Below are positions 1 through 5,909 of a stretch of 6,350 nt of DNA, piece by piece; the stretch's first letter is position 1, and every line of letters begins with the position of its first letter. The position numbers and the translations under genes are program-made. The stretch comes from Planctomycetia bacterium. GTDB taxonomy: Bacteria; Planctomycetota; Planctomycetia; Gemmatales; Gemmataceae. The stretch lies in NCBI GenBank assembly GCA_022616395.1, contig JAKEEV010000750.1, forward strand, positions 1 to 6,350, given 5' to 3'. The notes beneath the pieces were generated by a model. It was given only the letters and a program-made list of their open reading frames with translations. It was not told the origin of the DNA and ran no database searches.

Positions 1-1344
1 CTCGAAGCGCTCATCCCCGACCCGGCAATCTACAAGTTTGAGACGGGTACCGGCTACGAAATCCGCCCGGTTCTCAGTCCGGATGGGCAATCGGTAGTGT
101 TTAACTTCGACTATATGTATACGACCGACGTGCGCGAACCGGTGCGCGCTGATGAGAAACACCTCGGCCGCGTCCGCAGACACTTCATCCATACCGACGT
201 GCAACTTGGCAACTATGAACTGCGTGAAGTGAGCAAGTATCAGGTTGCGATCAAGGTCGCGCGAACCGCGAGGGGCGTCCAACTGCTTCAGGACATCCCC
301 GGCATCGGCGTGCTCTTCCGCCCGTTGCCAAGCGCGGGTTCCTCGCTTCAACAGAACCTGATCTACGCGCAGTCAACCATCTTCCCGACGCTCTTTGACC
401 TGATGGGGTTGCGGTATGCCCCGGCGGTCGCGGACCTCGATCCGCTTGGCGAGCGGCTCGGCGAATTCTCAGCGCGCTATCGTCGGCTCGATTTGGAGCA
501 GCGAATCTTCGACATCGGAGCCACTCGCGTAGACGATGCGCTCCGAACGCCGTGGGGCGAACGCCGAGCCGATCTCTACCGCCCGCAGATCAACTTGCCG
601 GTGCGTCATCCGAACGATTACATCGGACCTGGGCTGCGTCTGCGGGATGGGCACCTGATCGAAGGTTACAACCCGCAGATGGCCTACCCGGAAACAAGGC
701 ACACACCGAGTATCTCTCCCGAGAGCCGACCGAAACCCTACAACCTCTACGCGCCGTACCCCGATCCGATTACGAGCATTCCGGGGGTTTACCCTCCTGG
801 GGCACCGACATTCATCACACCGCCGCCAGGACTGCCGCCGTATCCGCAACCACCGAAGCCATCTATACCGTACCCCCCACCTCTCATGAACCCGCCGATC
901 CCGCCGGGTACCAACGGTACCAACAGGTATCCTCCGCTTCCTACGTACACGAATCCGCCGGCCTCGAATCCGCTGGGCAGAGAGTTGCCCGCGATTCAAC
1001 AACCACCGGTGATTACGCCCGGATTCCGGCCCGCGCCCACGGGGCCGATGACGCCGATGCCAACGCAACCGGTTCGGCCTCCGTTGCCGATTTCACCAGC
1101 ACCGCAATCGCTCCCTCCAGCGACATTCCCACCGGCCACACTGCCGCCGGTGCAACCACAGCCGCAACCGCGACCGCCCGCGACTCTTCCTCCGATCGGC
1201 AGATCGCCTTCCGGGCTACATCCGACGAGCGGAGTGATGCCCTTGATCCCGACACTCCCAGCAGGACTGTCCACGACGCCGGTGCGATCGCCGCAACCGG
1301 TTCCGGTGCCCACGCTCTCCCCGCCACCGCTTCCGGGGAGGTAA
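1..1344 (+). CDS. Secretin-like envelope protein with proline-rich C-terminal tail (5' partial)
   Basis: The frame is open from base 1 to the TAA at 1342-1344, so the N-terminus lies outside the window and 447 residues are visible; a GTG at 97 is internal, not a credible start. Residues about 19-34 (GYEIRPVLSPDGQSVV) look like the strand-rich C-terminal part of type II/III secretion secretins. Residues 96-107 (LQDIPGIGVLFR) match the secretin signature of the form 'DIPxLGxLFR', followed by a strand-like stretch ending in IFPTLFDLMGLRYA (to about residue 140). Known secretins are outer-membrane ring channels; here that role is inferred. Residues 140-248 form a linker of no recognised family. 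Residues from about 249 to the end are proline-rich, an unusual addition to a secretin. Two genes for exported proteins follow. The secretin assignment rests on short motifs, so it could instead be a planctomycete-specific envelope protein sharing this fold. Confidence 0.6.
   Translation, partial: LEALIPDPAIYKFETGTGYEIRPVLSPDGQSVVFNFDYMYTTDVREPVRADEKHLGRVRRHFIHTDVQLGNYELREVSKYQVAIKVARTARGVQLLQDIPGIGVLFRPLPSAGSSLQQNLIYAQSTIFPTLFDLMGLRYAPAVADLDPLGERLGEFSARYRRLDLEQRIFDIGATRVDDALRTPWGERRADLYRPQINLPVRHPNDYIGPGLRLRDGHLIEGYNPQMAYPETRHTPSISPESRPKPYNLYAPYPDPITSIPGVYPPGAPTFITPPPGLPPYPQPPKPSIPYPPPLMNPPIPPGTNGTNRYPPLPTYTNPPASNPLGRELPAIQQPPVITPGFRPAPTGPMTPMPTQPVRPPLPISPAPQSLPPATFPPATLPPVQPQPQPRPPATLPPIGRSPSGLHPTSGVMPLIPTLPAGLSTTPVRSPQPVPVPTLSPPPLPGR
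745..1341 (+). repeat. Proline-rich low-complexity coding tract
   Basis: This stretch encodes the C-terminal tail of the secretin-like protein. By hand count about 72 of its last 196 residues are proline, with runs such as PPPGLPPYPQPPKP and the heptapeptide PPATLPP appearing exactly once, preceded by PPATFPP. A 9-bp tandem duplication (GGTACCAAC twice, about 906-923) encodes GTNGTN. The tail carries few charges and no membrane segment, so it is probably an extended spacer or binding surface, perhaps crossing periplasm or wall. The biased composition also creates long open shadow frames on both strands. Confidence 0.75.
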
Positions 1345-1348
1345 GAAC

Positions 1349-1367
1349 GTGCCGGTTGTCCCGGCGC
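1349..1367. other. Short GC hairpin after the secretin-like gene
   Basis: GCCGG (1351-1355) and CCGGC (1361-1365) form a 5-bp stem with a 5-nt loop, extendable by a G-T wobble and a G-C pair, starting 4 nt after the stop codon. No T-run follows, so it is not a canonical intrinsic terminator. A second hairpin with the same GCCGG/CCGGC stem and 5-nt spacing lies at 1443-1457 in the same 147-nt gap. I see no clear promoter or gene in this gap. Confidence 0.3.
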
Positions 1368-1491
1368 TGATGGGTGTTGCCTGCTCCGTCTCCGCGCGAT
1401 GGTCCGATTCACCGGGCGCGCTCGACTACGCGAGACGAAGTTGCCGGATGAACCGGCGGAGGTCGCCGGGGTGACATCCGAGGGGCGGGCA

Positions 1492-2154
1492 ATGACACGG
1501 AAGGTTATCAGGGTCGGAGCGATTGTGATGATGGTTGCGGGTTTGTGTGTGTCGGTGAGCCAGGCGGAATGGCCCAGACACACCGCCAGGCCAAAAGCGC
1601 GGTGCGGGATTCCGGGCTACGACTACCGGCTGACTTCGACAACCCCCGCGCCAACCGCGACCGCAGTGAGCTTGACGAAGGTGAACGTGACTCCGGCCGC
1701 GGTACCAGGACAGCCCGCTCGGCCGATCACCCTGATGTACCAGTTGGTCGAGTCTCGGATTCAGGTGGATCACTGCTTTCTGTCGCGGGTCGCGGTGGCG
1801 TTGCACGAGGACGGATCGTACCAGATAAGTTTCCGCGCCGACCAAAACCCGCAGCCGGGAAACGACCTTCGCTCGCCGCTGAAGCCGGGCGAGAAGCTGA
1901 ACATTCCGCTTCAGACATCGCACCTGAAGCGGAATCTCTTTGTGGTGAAGGTGCGCGGATTCGCGGCCTCGCCCGTTCGCCCTGAGCAACCGAACCTGGC
2001 TCTCGGCGCGCCGGTGGTGGTCGAGTTCCCGGTTCAGGAGTTCTGGGTTCAAAACGGCGAGCCGGTCAGCAAGAGCATCAACGGATACTCAGCAGCGGTA
2101 CAGAAATACTTCCCGCTGATCGACCGGATCGAAGTGGAGTTCACATACAGGTGA
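1492..2154 (+). CDS. Secreted protein of unknown function
   Basis: The protein has 220 residues with a clear Sec signal peptide: basic MTRKVIR, a hydrophobic core to about residue 20, and a likely signal peptidase I site after Ala25 (VSQA, then EWPRH). The ATG at 1492 is preferred because the signal peptide starts there and a GAGG lies about 8 nt upstream; the frame stays open upstream to a possible GTG/ATG near 1399, but that would bury the signal peptide. Cys19 is not in a good lipobox. The mature part looks beta-rich, with alternating hydrophobic stretches such as ITLMYQLVESRIQV (about residues 83-96) and a C-terminal DRIEVEFTYR. I recognise no family. It lies 147 nt after a secretin-like gene and 17 nt before a lipoprotein gene, so a role in the same envelope assembly is inferred from context only. 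Confidence 0.7.
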   Translation: MTRKVIRVGAIVMMVAGLCVSVSQAEWPRHTARPKARCGIPGYDYRLTSTTPAPTATAVSLTKVNVTPAAVPGQPARPITLMYQLVESRIQVDHCFLSRVAVALHEDGSYQISFRADQNPQPGNDLRSPLKPGEKLNIPLQTSHLKRNLFVVKVRGFAASPVRPEQPNLALGAPVVVEFPVQEFWVQNGEPVSKSINGYSAAVQKYFPLIDRIEVEFTYR

Positions 2155-2160
2155 CAAGAG

Positions 2161-2166
2161 AAGGAG
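2161..2166 (+). promoter_or_regulatory. Shine-Dalgarno of the lipoprotein gene
   Basis: AAGGAG sits 5 nt before the ATG at 2172. It decides between two starts: a GTG at 2151, which overlaps the previous gene's TGA stop, and this ATG. The ATG puts the signal sequence at the extreme N-terminus with a good ribosome binding site, so it is preferred. Confidence 0.65.
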
Positions 2167-2171
2167 CGGCC

Positions 2172-3056
2172 ATGCGGGGGCACGGACGCAACGGTGTGTG
2201 GGTTGCAGTGGCACTGGCGCTATCGGTGACATCGACCGGTTGCCTCGGCAGGCTGTCGGCGGATGGAGTGACGATCACTCCGCACAAGCCGGGCGATGCG
2301 ATTCGGCCCGCGGCAGCGCCAGTGCCTCCCACGCAGGAAATCGAAATCCTCGACCCGAACGTTGATCCCACTGGCCAGCCAACGGTTGTCCGGAGTGGCT
2401 TTCCAATCGCAAACTCCACCGACCCGACTCTCCCCGCGCTGCCCGCTGCGATTCCACAACAGCAGATCGATATTCCGCCCGCGATTCTCGTTCACCGCTT
2501 CTACTACACCGGAAACCGCTCGTTCCAGGGTCCGATGCTTCCCGGCGGACCGCTGATTGTCTCGGTGAATCACCCAAAGACATTGGAGCGTGTGTACGTG
2601 CCCATTACGATGCCGCCCGGCGCGCCACGCGTCATTTACACCGACGACACCATCCGCTACGACTTCGGCCCGCAGTCGGTTTCGCTGATCTTCGGGCCGT
2701 GTGGAAACCCACGCGTGCAGTATGGGCAATCCACCAACGCGCACGAGAACACGCGCAAGAGAGTGGAGACCAGGCGAAGCGAAACGCTCGCCTGGGTTCA
2801 GCGCACCGGCATTCCACAAGGTCTTCAGCGCTTCAAGAACGAAACGAGATCGGCCTTCGGCGCGGTCGCGGATCGAATCAACGACGCCGGGAAGTTAGTG
2901 ATGGATGCATTCGGTAACCTGTTGCAGTTCATCCCCGGTTCGCAATTCCTGCGCTCATCGCCTGAGGAACAAGCCGTCCGCGAACAGGAACGCTTACAGC
3001 GCCTGGCCGATACTCGCCCGGACATCGACAACACGTTCATCCCGCGTGCGCCGTGA
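2172..3056 (+). CDS. Putative lipoprotein of unknown function
   Basis: The protein has 294 residues. Its N-terminus has a hydrophobic segment (about residues 9-20) followed by SVTSTGC, so Cys24 is a likely lipidation site; the lipobox is loose, with Ser at -3 rather than Leu. Residues about 30-100 are a proline-rich, probably extended linker. Residues about 105-180 look like a compact beta domain (from LVHRFYYTGNRSFQGP to SVSLIFGPCGNP). Residues about 190-240 are rich in Arg, Lys and Glu and probably helical, followed by an amphipathic stretch (about 240-255) and a charged segment (PEEQAVREQERLQRLA). I recognise no family. The gene is closely spaced behind the secreted-protein gene and is probably co-transcribed with it. 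Its TGA stop lies within sequence shared with the downstream palindromic repeat: 3053-3069 recurs inverted at 4737-4753. An outer-membrane or periplasmic anchor role alongside the secretin-like protein is inference. Confidence 0.7.
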   Translation: MRGHGRNGVWVAVALALSVTSTGCLGRLSADGVTITPHKPGDAIRPAAAPVPPTQEIEILDPNVDPTGQPTVVRSGFPIANSTDPTLPALPAAIPQQQIDIPPAILVHRFYYTGNRSFQGPMLPGGPLIVSVNHPKTLERVYVPITMPPGAPRVIYTDDTIRYDFGPQSVSLIFGPCGNPRVQYGQSTNAHENTRKRVETRRSETLAWVQRTGIPQGLQRFKNETRSAFGAVADRINDAGKLVMDAFGNLLQFIPGSQFLRSSPEEQAVREQERLQRLADTRPDIDNTFIPRAP

Positions 3057-3058
3057 AA

Positions 3059-3113
3059 GTAGGACAGGCATCTTGCCTGTCATTGTTTGAGACAGGCTGG
3101 AAGCCTGTCCTAC
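3059..3113. repeat. Palindromic intergenic repeat, copy 1 (GTAGGACAGGC family)
   Basis: The outer arms GTAGGACAGGC (3059-3069) and GCCTGTCCTAC (3103-3113) are a perfect 11-bp inverted repeat. Inside, GCCTGTC (3075-3081) pairs with GACAGGC (3091-3097) across a 9-nt loop. Each half can also fold alone: GACAGGC-N5-GCCTGTC occurs at 3063-3081 and again at 3091-3109, so one long cruciform or two small hairpins are possible. It begins 2 nt after a stop codon. From memory, this sequence is a widespread dispersed repeat in Gemmata-like planctomycetes, where its spurious translations give peptides such as TGILPV. It may act as a 3'-end structure, but no T-run follows it. Confidence 0.85.
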
Positions 3114-3187
3114 AGGAAGACGCCCCTCACGGAGCGAGTCGCCTACCTTCAATCCCAGTAGTAGCAACCACCTGCTCGCCTTGATAC

Positions 3188-3222
3188 TGTTGGTGTGCGG
3201 AATCAGCTTCTTCGCACCAACA
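3188..3222 (+). other. Hairpin in the sulfatase leader
   Basis: TGTTGGTG (3188-3195) and CACCAACA (3215-3222) form a perfect 8-bp stem with a 19-nt loop, with an alternative register through GTGCG and CGCAC. It ends just before the GAGG (3225-3228) that serves as ribosome binding site for the sulfatase ATG at 3235. A structural influence on translation is possible but speculative. I see no convincing promoter in 3114-3234. Confidence 0.35.
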
Positions 3223-3234
3223 GTGAGGCGAGCC

Positions 3235-4596
3235 ATGTCTCGATTTCTCTTCACAATCGCGATTGCGCTCCTTGCCAACTCCGCGTTCGCCGCTGAGCGA
3301 GCGCCGAACGTGGTCGTCATCCTGGCTGACGACATGGGGTACGGCGATCTTGGTTGTTACGGCCACAAGTCGATTCGCACGCCGAAGATTGATAAGCTCG
3401 CGGCCGAAGGAATCCGCTTCACGGATTTCTACGTCACGCACCCGTATTGCACCCCAACACGAGCGGCTCTACTCACTGGCCGACATCCGATCCGCACCGG
3501 TATGACGCGCGTGCTGTGGCCGCACAGCAAGGACGGACTCGACGCGGAGGAAGTTACGCTCGCGGAACTCTTCAAGAAGCAGAAGTACGCGACCGCGCTC
3601 TTCGGCAAGTGGCACCTCGGAAGCCTACCCGAACATTTCCCGACCAAGCACGGCTTCGACGAATGGTTCGGAATGCCGTGGCCCAACGATCAGGACGACA
3701 AGCACTTCCTCACCAAGAAAAACAAGTGGGACTGGGGACCGCTTCGGCTGTATCGCAACGACAAGCTGGTGGAGAAACCCGCGAAGCAGGAAACACTTAC
3801 TGAGCGCTACTTCGGCGAGGCAATTCGCTTCATCACCGCGAACAAGACCAAGCCGTTCTTCGTGTTCATACCAACTTCGATGCCTCACCTGTGGCTGGCC
3901 GCGAGCGACAACTTTAAAGGCAAATCGAAGCACGGTTTGTATGGAGATACCATTGAGGAGATAGATTTTTATGTTGGTGAATTGATGTCTACACTCAAGA
4001 AACTGGAACTCGATCAGAATACCGTCGTGGTGTTCTTCTCGGATAATGGGCCAGTAACAAGTCACCAACAACTTGATCCGAAAGACCCGAAAGGCTCGGC
4101 GGGAGTGTTGAAGCTCGGCAAGGGAACGACGTGGGAGGGAGGTATTCGCGTGCCGTGTATCGTGCGCTGGGGTGGTCAGATTAAACCGGGGCGCATCGAG
4201 AAGCGACCGGTGGTTGTGATGGATCTGTTCACCACACTCGCGAGCGTCGCGGGGTGCGAACTTCCGAAGAACGTCAAGCTCGATGGCCGCGACCTCACGC
4301 CTCTGCTCAAGCTCACTGGTCCGGTACCGGAAGCGGATATCTTCTTCTATGCACGGGAGAACTTGCAGGCGGTTCGTTCCGGGAAATGGAAACTGAAGTT
4401 GCCGATGAAGGGCATGCCGAAGGCACCAGACCCGAACAAACAGAAGGACACCCCGCTGTGGCTCACGGACCTGGAAGCCGACCCCGGCGAGAAAACCAAC
4501 CTCGCCGAGAAGTTCCCGGACAAGGTCAAAGAGTTGGAGGAGAAGATGGAGAAGTGGAAGAAGGATCTGGGCGCGGTTCCCAAACCGAAGGTGTAA
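3235..4596 (+). CDS. Secreted Cys-type sulfatase (arylsulfatase / N-acetylgalactosamine-6-sulfatase-like)
   Basis: The protein has 453 residues, normal for the sulfatase family. The ATG at 3235 has GAGG 6 nt upstream and begins a signal peptide (MSRFLFTIAIALLANSAFA, cut after Ala19 or 20), so the enzyme is exported. Active-site features are complete: the Asp pair in LADDMGYGDLGCYG (D32, D33); the C72-T-P-T-R76 motif, whose Cys is converted to formylglycine in this family; GKWHLG (K125, H127); H217 in MPHLW; SDNGP (D270, N271); and KGTTWEGGIRVP (K296). The C-terminal LTDLEADPGEKTNLA stretch is typical of planctomycete sulfatases. Family members hydrolyse sulfate esters of polysaccharides; the exact substrate cannot be read here. 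No formylglycine-generating enzyme is in the window. The gene is flanked by palindromic repeats on both sides, and its last codons fall in the extended symmetry of the downstream repeat. A segment near 3905-4080 is clearly poorer in GC than the rest. Confidence 0.93.
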   Translation: MSRFLFTIAIALLANSAFAAERAPNVVVILADDMGYGDLGCYGHKSIRTPKIDKLAAEGIRFTDFYVTHPYCTPTRAALLTGRHPIRTGMTRVLWPHSKDGLDAEEVTLAELFKKQKYATALFGKWHLGSLPEHFPTKHGFDEWFGMPWPNDQDDKHFLTKKNKWDWGPLRLYRNDKLVEKPAKQETLTERYFGEAIRFITANKTKPFFVFIPTSMPHLWLAASDNFKGKSKHGLYGDTIEEIDFYVGELMSTLKKLELDQNTVVVFFSDNGPVTSHQQLDPKDPKGSAGVLKLGKGTTWEGGIRVPCIVRWGGQIKPGRIEKRPVVVMDLFTTLASVAGCELPKNVKLDGRDLTPLLKLTGPVPEADIFFYARENLQAVRSGKWKLKLPMKGMPKAPDPNKQKDTPLWLTDLEADPGEKTNLAEKFPDKVKELEEKMEKWKKDLGAVPKPKV

Positions 4597-4600
4597 GAAC

Positions 4601-4747
4601 GTAGGACAGGCTGGACACCTGTTATTGCGAATCTGAGCCGGAAGCGTCAGCGACGGTGTTTTCTCTTGGCGACTTCGCGGCGTTTTGGGTAACCCGTCGC
4701 TGACGCTTCCAGCTCAGATCAAGAGACAGACATCTTGCCTGTCCTAC
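4601..4747. repeat. Palindromic intergenic repeat, copy 2, split by an inner palindrome
   Basis: GTAGGACAGGC (4601-4611) and GCCTGTCCTAC (4737-4747) are the same 11-bp arms as in copy 1 but lie 125 nt apart. The arms continue imperfectly: 4612-4622 against 4726-4736 pair at about seven of eleven positions, one of them a G-T. Symmetry also extends outward: AACCGAAGGTG (4583-4593, the end of the sulfatase coding region) matches the complement of 4751-4762 with one extra base, separated from the arms by spacers of different length. The space between the arms is filled by another palindrome family (4631-4719). It begins 4 nt after the sulfatase stop codon. Confidence 0.8.
4631..4719. repeat. Inner palindrome (GGAAGCGTCAGCGACGG family)
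   Basis: The arms 4631-4656 and 4694-4719 are 26 nt long and complementary at all but one position (C4639 against A4711); the loop is 37 nt (4657-4693). The arm core GGAAGCGTCAGCGACGG is, from memory, another dispersed repeat of planctomycete genomes. Transcribed, it would form a very stable stem downstream of the sulfatase gene. No T-run follows the stem, so classic intrinsic termination is not supported; roles in mRNA 3'-end protection or as a non-autonomous mobile palindrome are inference. Confidence 0.85.
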
Positions 4748-4760
4748 TTTCACCTTCGGG

Positions 4761-4790
4761 TTGACAGCGCGCTTCGTGGTGGTGTACCAC
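4761..4790 (+). promoter_or_regulatory. Candidate sigma-70-type promoter of hddA
   Basis: A perfect TTGACA (4761-4766) is followed after 18 nt by TACCAC (4785-4790), which matches the -10 consensus at only three of six positions. It would start transcription some 20 nt before the hddA ATG. It lies just after the nested repeat, where a promoter for the new operon would be expected. The weak -10 and the uncertain promoter consensus of this group keep confidence low. Confidence 0.3.
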
Positions 4791-4815
4791 TTGTGCTTCC
4801 GCATGGACGCACTCG

Positions 4816-5907
4816 ATGGTTATCACCCAGACTCCGCTGCGCGTGAGCTTCCTCGGCGGCGGAACGGATTACCCCGAACACTTCGAGACTCACGGCGGCG
4901 CGGTTCTCGGCACCGCCGTGGACAAGTCGTGTTACTTCACCGCGGCTCCGTTCCAAAGTCGCATGTTCGATTACCGCTTGCGACTCGCTTACCGGAAGGT
5001 TGAGTGCGTCTCGCACGTTGACGAAATCGAACACACGCCCTTCCGCGAATGCCTCCGCTGGACCGGCCTCACTTCGGATGTGGAAATTACGCTCACCGCG
5101 GAGTTGCCGGCGATGACCGGCCTCGGCTCGTCGTCCGCGTTCACCGTCGGATTGCTGAACACGATCTACGCGCACCAGAAACGACCACTTCCTCCGCTCG
5201 AACTGGCTTACCGCGCGATTGAATTTGAACGCGAAGTGCTCGGCGAGTCGGTCGGGTGCCAGGATCAGACATTCGCGGCTGTTGGCGGCTTGAACGTGAT
5301 CGAGTTCCGCCGAATCGGGCACTTCGTGGTGCATCGCGTGGAGCTTTCGCCAGAGCGAGTACGCGAACTCGAAGCGCACTTGCTCTGTTTTTTCACTGGC
5401 ATTCGCAGGCGCGCGGAAGAACTGGCCCGCGCGCAAACAAAGCGCATCGGACTGAACCGCGCGCGCCTCACTCAAATGCGTTCGCTGGTGGACGACGGCT
5501 ACGGAGTGCTGACCAGTTCCAGTTCACTTGCCCCATTCGGCGAGTTACTTCATCAATCGTGGATGTTGAAACGCGAACTCGATGGCGGAGTGAGCAATTC
5601 GCACCTCGACCGCATCTATCGAGCTGGCATCGACGCGGGGGCGATCGGCGGGAAGTTGCTCGGCGCAGGAGGAGGAGGATTCCTGCTGTTCTTCGCCCCG
5701 CCCGAAACACACGACACCATCCGCGCGCGCCTCGCCGATCTCACCGAAGTCACATTTGGGTTAGATGCGCCCGGCTCGCGCGTGATCTTCAATAACACGC
5801 CTGAAGTGAGTACGGTCTCGCGTCCGCACTTTCCGCTCGCCGCTCAACCAATGGAAACGGATACACGCACAAAATCACGGAAGAAACGGGTGAAGGAGGT
5901 CGCGTAA
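4816..5907 (+). CDS. hddA: D-glycero-alpha-D-manno-heptose 7-phosphate kinase (GHMP family)
   Basis: HddA phosphorylates C1 of D-glycero-D-manno-heptose 7-phosphate with ATP, giving the alpha 1,7-bisphosphate for GDP-heptose synthesis in the cytoplasm. The protein has 363 residues. Visible GHMP features are the N-terminal PLRVSFLGGGTDYPEHF (residues 7-23), the phosphate-binding loop PAMTGLGSSSAF (98-109), the GCQDQTFAAVGG block with the probable catalytic Asp150 (147-158), and the C-terminal GGKLLGAGGGGFLLFF (278-293). GGGTDYPE and the QD block fit HddA better than galactokinase or mevalonate kinase. ATG 4816 is the only good start: the frame has a stop at 4762-4764 and no other start codon between; no clear Shine-Dalgarno precedes it. 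A basic tail of about 35 residues (ending KSRKKRVKEVA) follows the kinase fold, and its last codons contain the ribosome binding site of the next gene. A related sugar kinase of the same subfamily is the main alternative. Confidence 0.87.
   Translation: MVITQTPLRVSFLGGGTDYPEHFETHGGAVLGTAVDKSCYFTAAPFQSRMFDYRLRLAYRKVECVSHVDEIEHTPFRECLRWTGLTSDVEITLTAELPAMTGLGSSSAFTVGLLNTIYAHQKRPLPPLELAYRAIEFEREVLGESVGCQDQTFAAVGGLNVIEFRRIGHFVVHRVELSPERVRELEAHLLCFFTGIRRRAEELARAQTKRIGLNRARLTQMRSLVDDGYGVLTSSSSLAPFGELLHQSWMLKRELDGGVSNSHLDRIYRAGIDAGAIGGKLLGAGGGGFLLFFAPPETHDTIRARLADLTEVTFGLDAPGSRVIFNNTPEVSTVSRPHFPLAAQPMETDTRTKSRKKRVKEVA
5893..5899 (+). promoter_or_regulatory. Shine-Dalgarno of hddC, inside the hddA coding end
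   Basis: AAGGAGG lies 10 nt before the GTG at 5910 and inside the last codons of hddA (encoding K-E-V). It supports the GTG start and suggests that the two genes are translationally coupled. Confidence 0.75.
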
Positions 5908-5909
5908 TC

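Noticed and set aside
552..1370. Long + strand open frame (272 codons) overlapping the secretin-like gene
   Set aside because: It is a shadow in another frame of the proline-rich tract; its composition (Ala, Thr, Ser, Arg) is what CCN-rich sequence gives when shifted, and no motif or ribosome binding site supports it.
996..1583. Long - strand open frame (195 codons), glycine-rich
   Set aside because: It is the complement of the proline-rich tract (Pro codons read as Gly/Arg codons), spans two + strand genes, and has no recognisable domain.
3059..3113. Intrinsic terminator
   Set aside because: The stem is strong, but no T-run follows it on either strand; it is better described as a dispersed palindromic repeat.
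3181..3234. Upstream TTG start for the sulfatase adding 18 residues
   Set aside because: The ATG at 3235 has a good ribosome binding site and puts the signal peptide at the N-terminus; the upstream stretch is also the leader hairpin.
4622..4804. Small - strand open frame beginning MRKHKWYTTTKR
   Set aside because: Most of it is translation of the nested palindromes. The basic start looks faintly like a small ribosomal protein, but I recognise no family and the rest is repeat sequence.
4750..5475. - strand open frame of 241 codons opposite hddA
   Set aside because: It is an antisense shadow of a GHMP kinase with clear motifs; no domain can be read in it.
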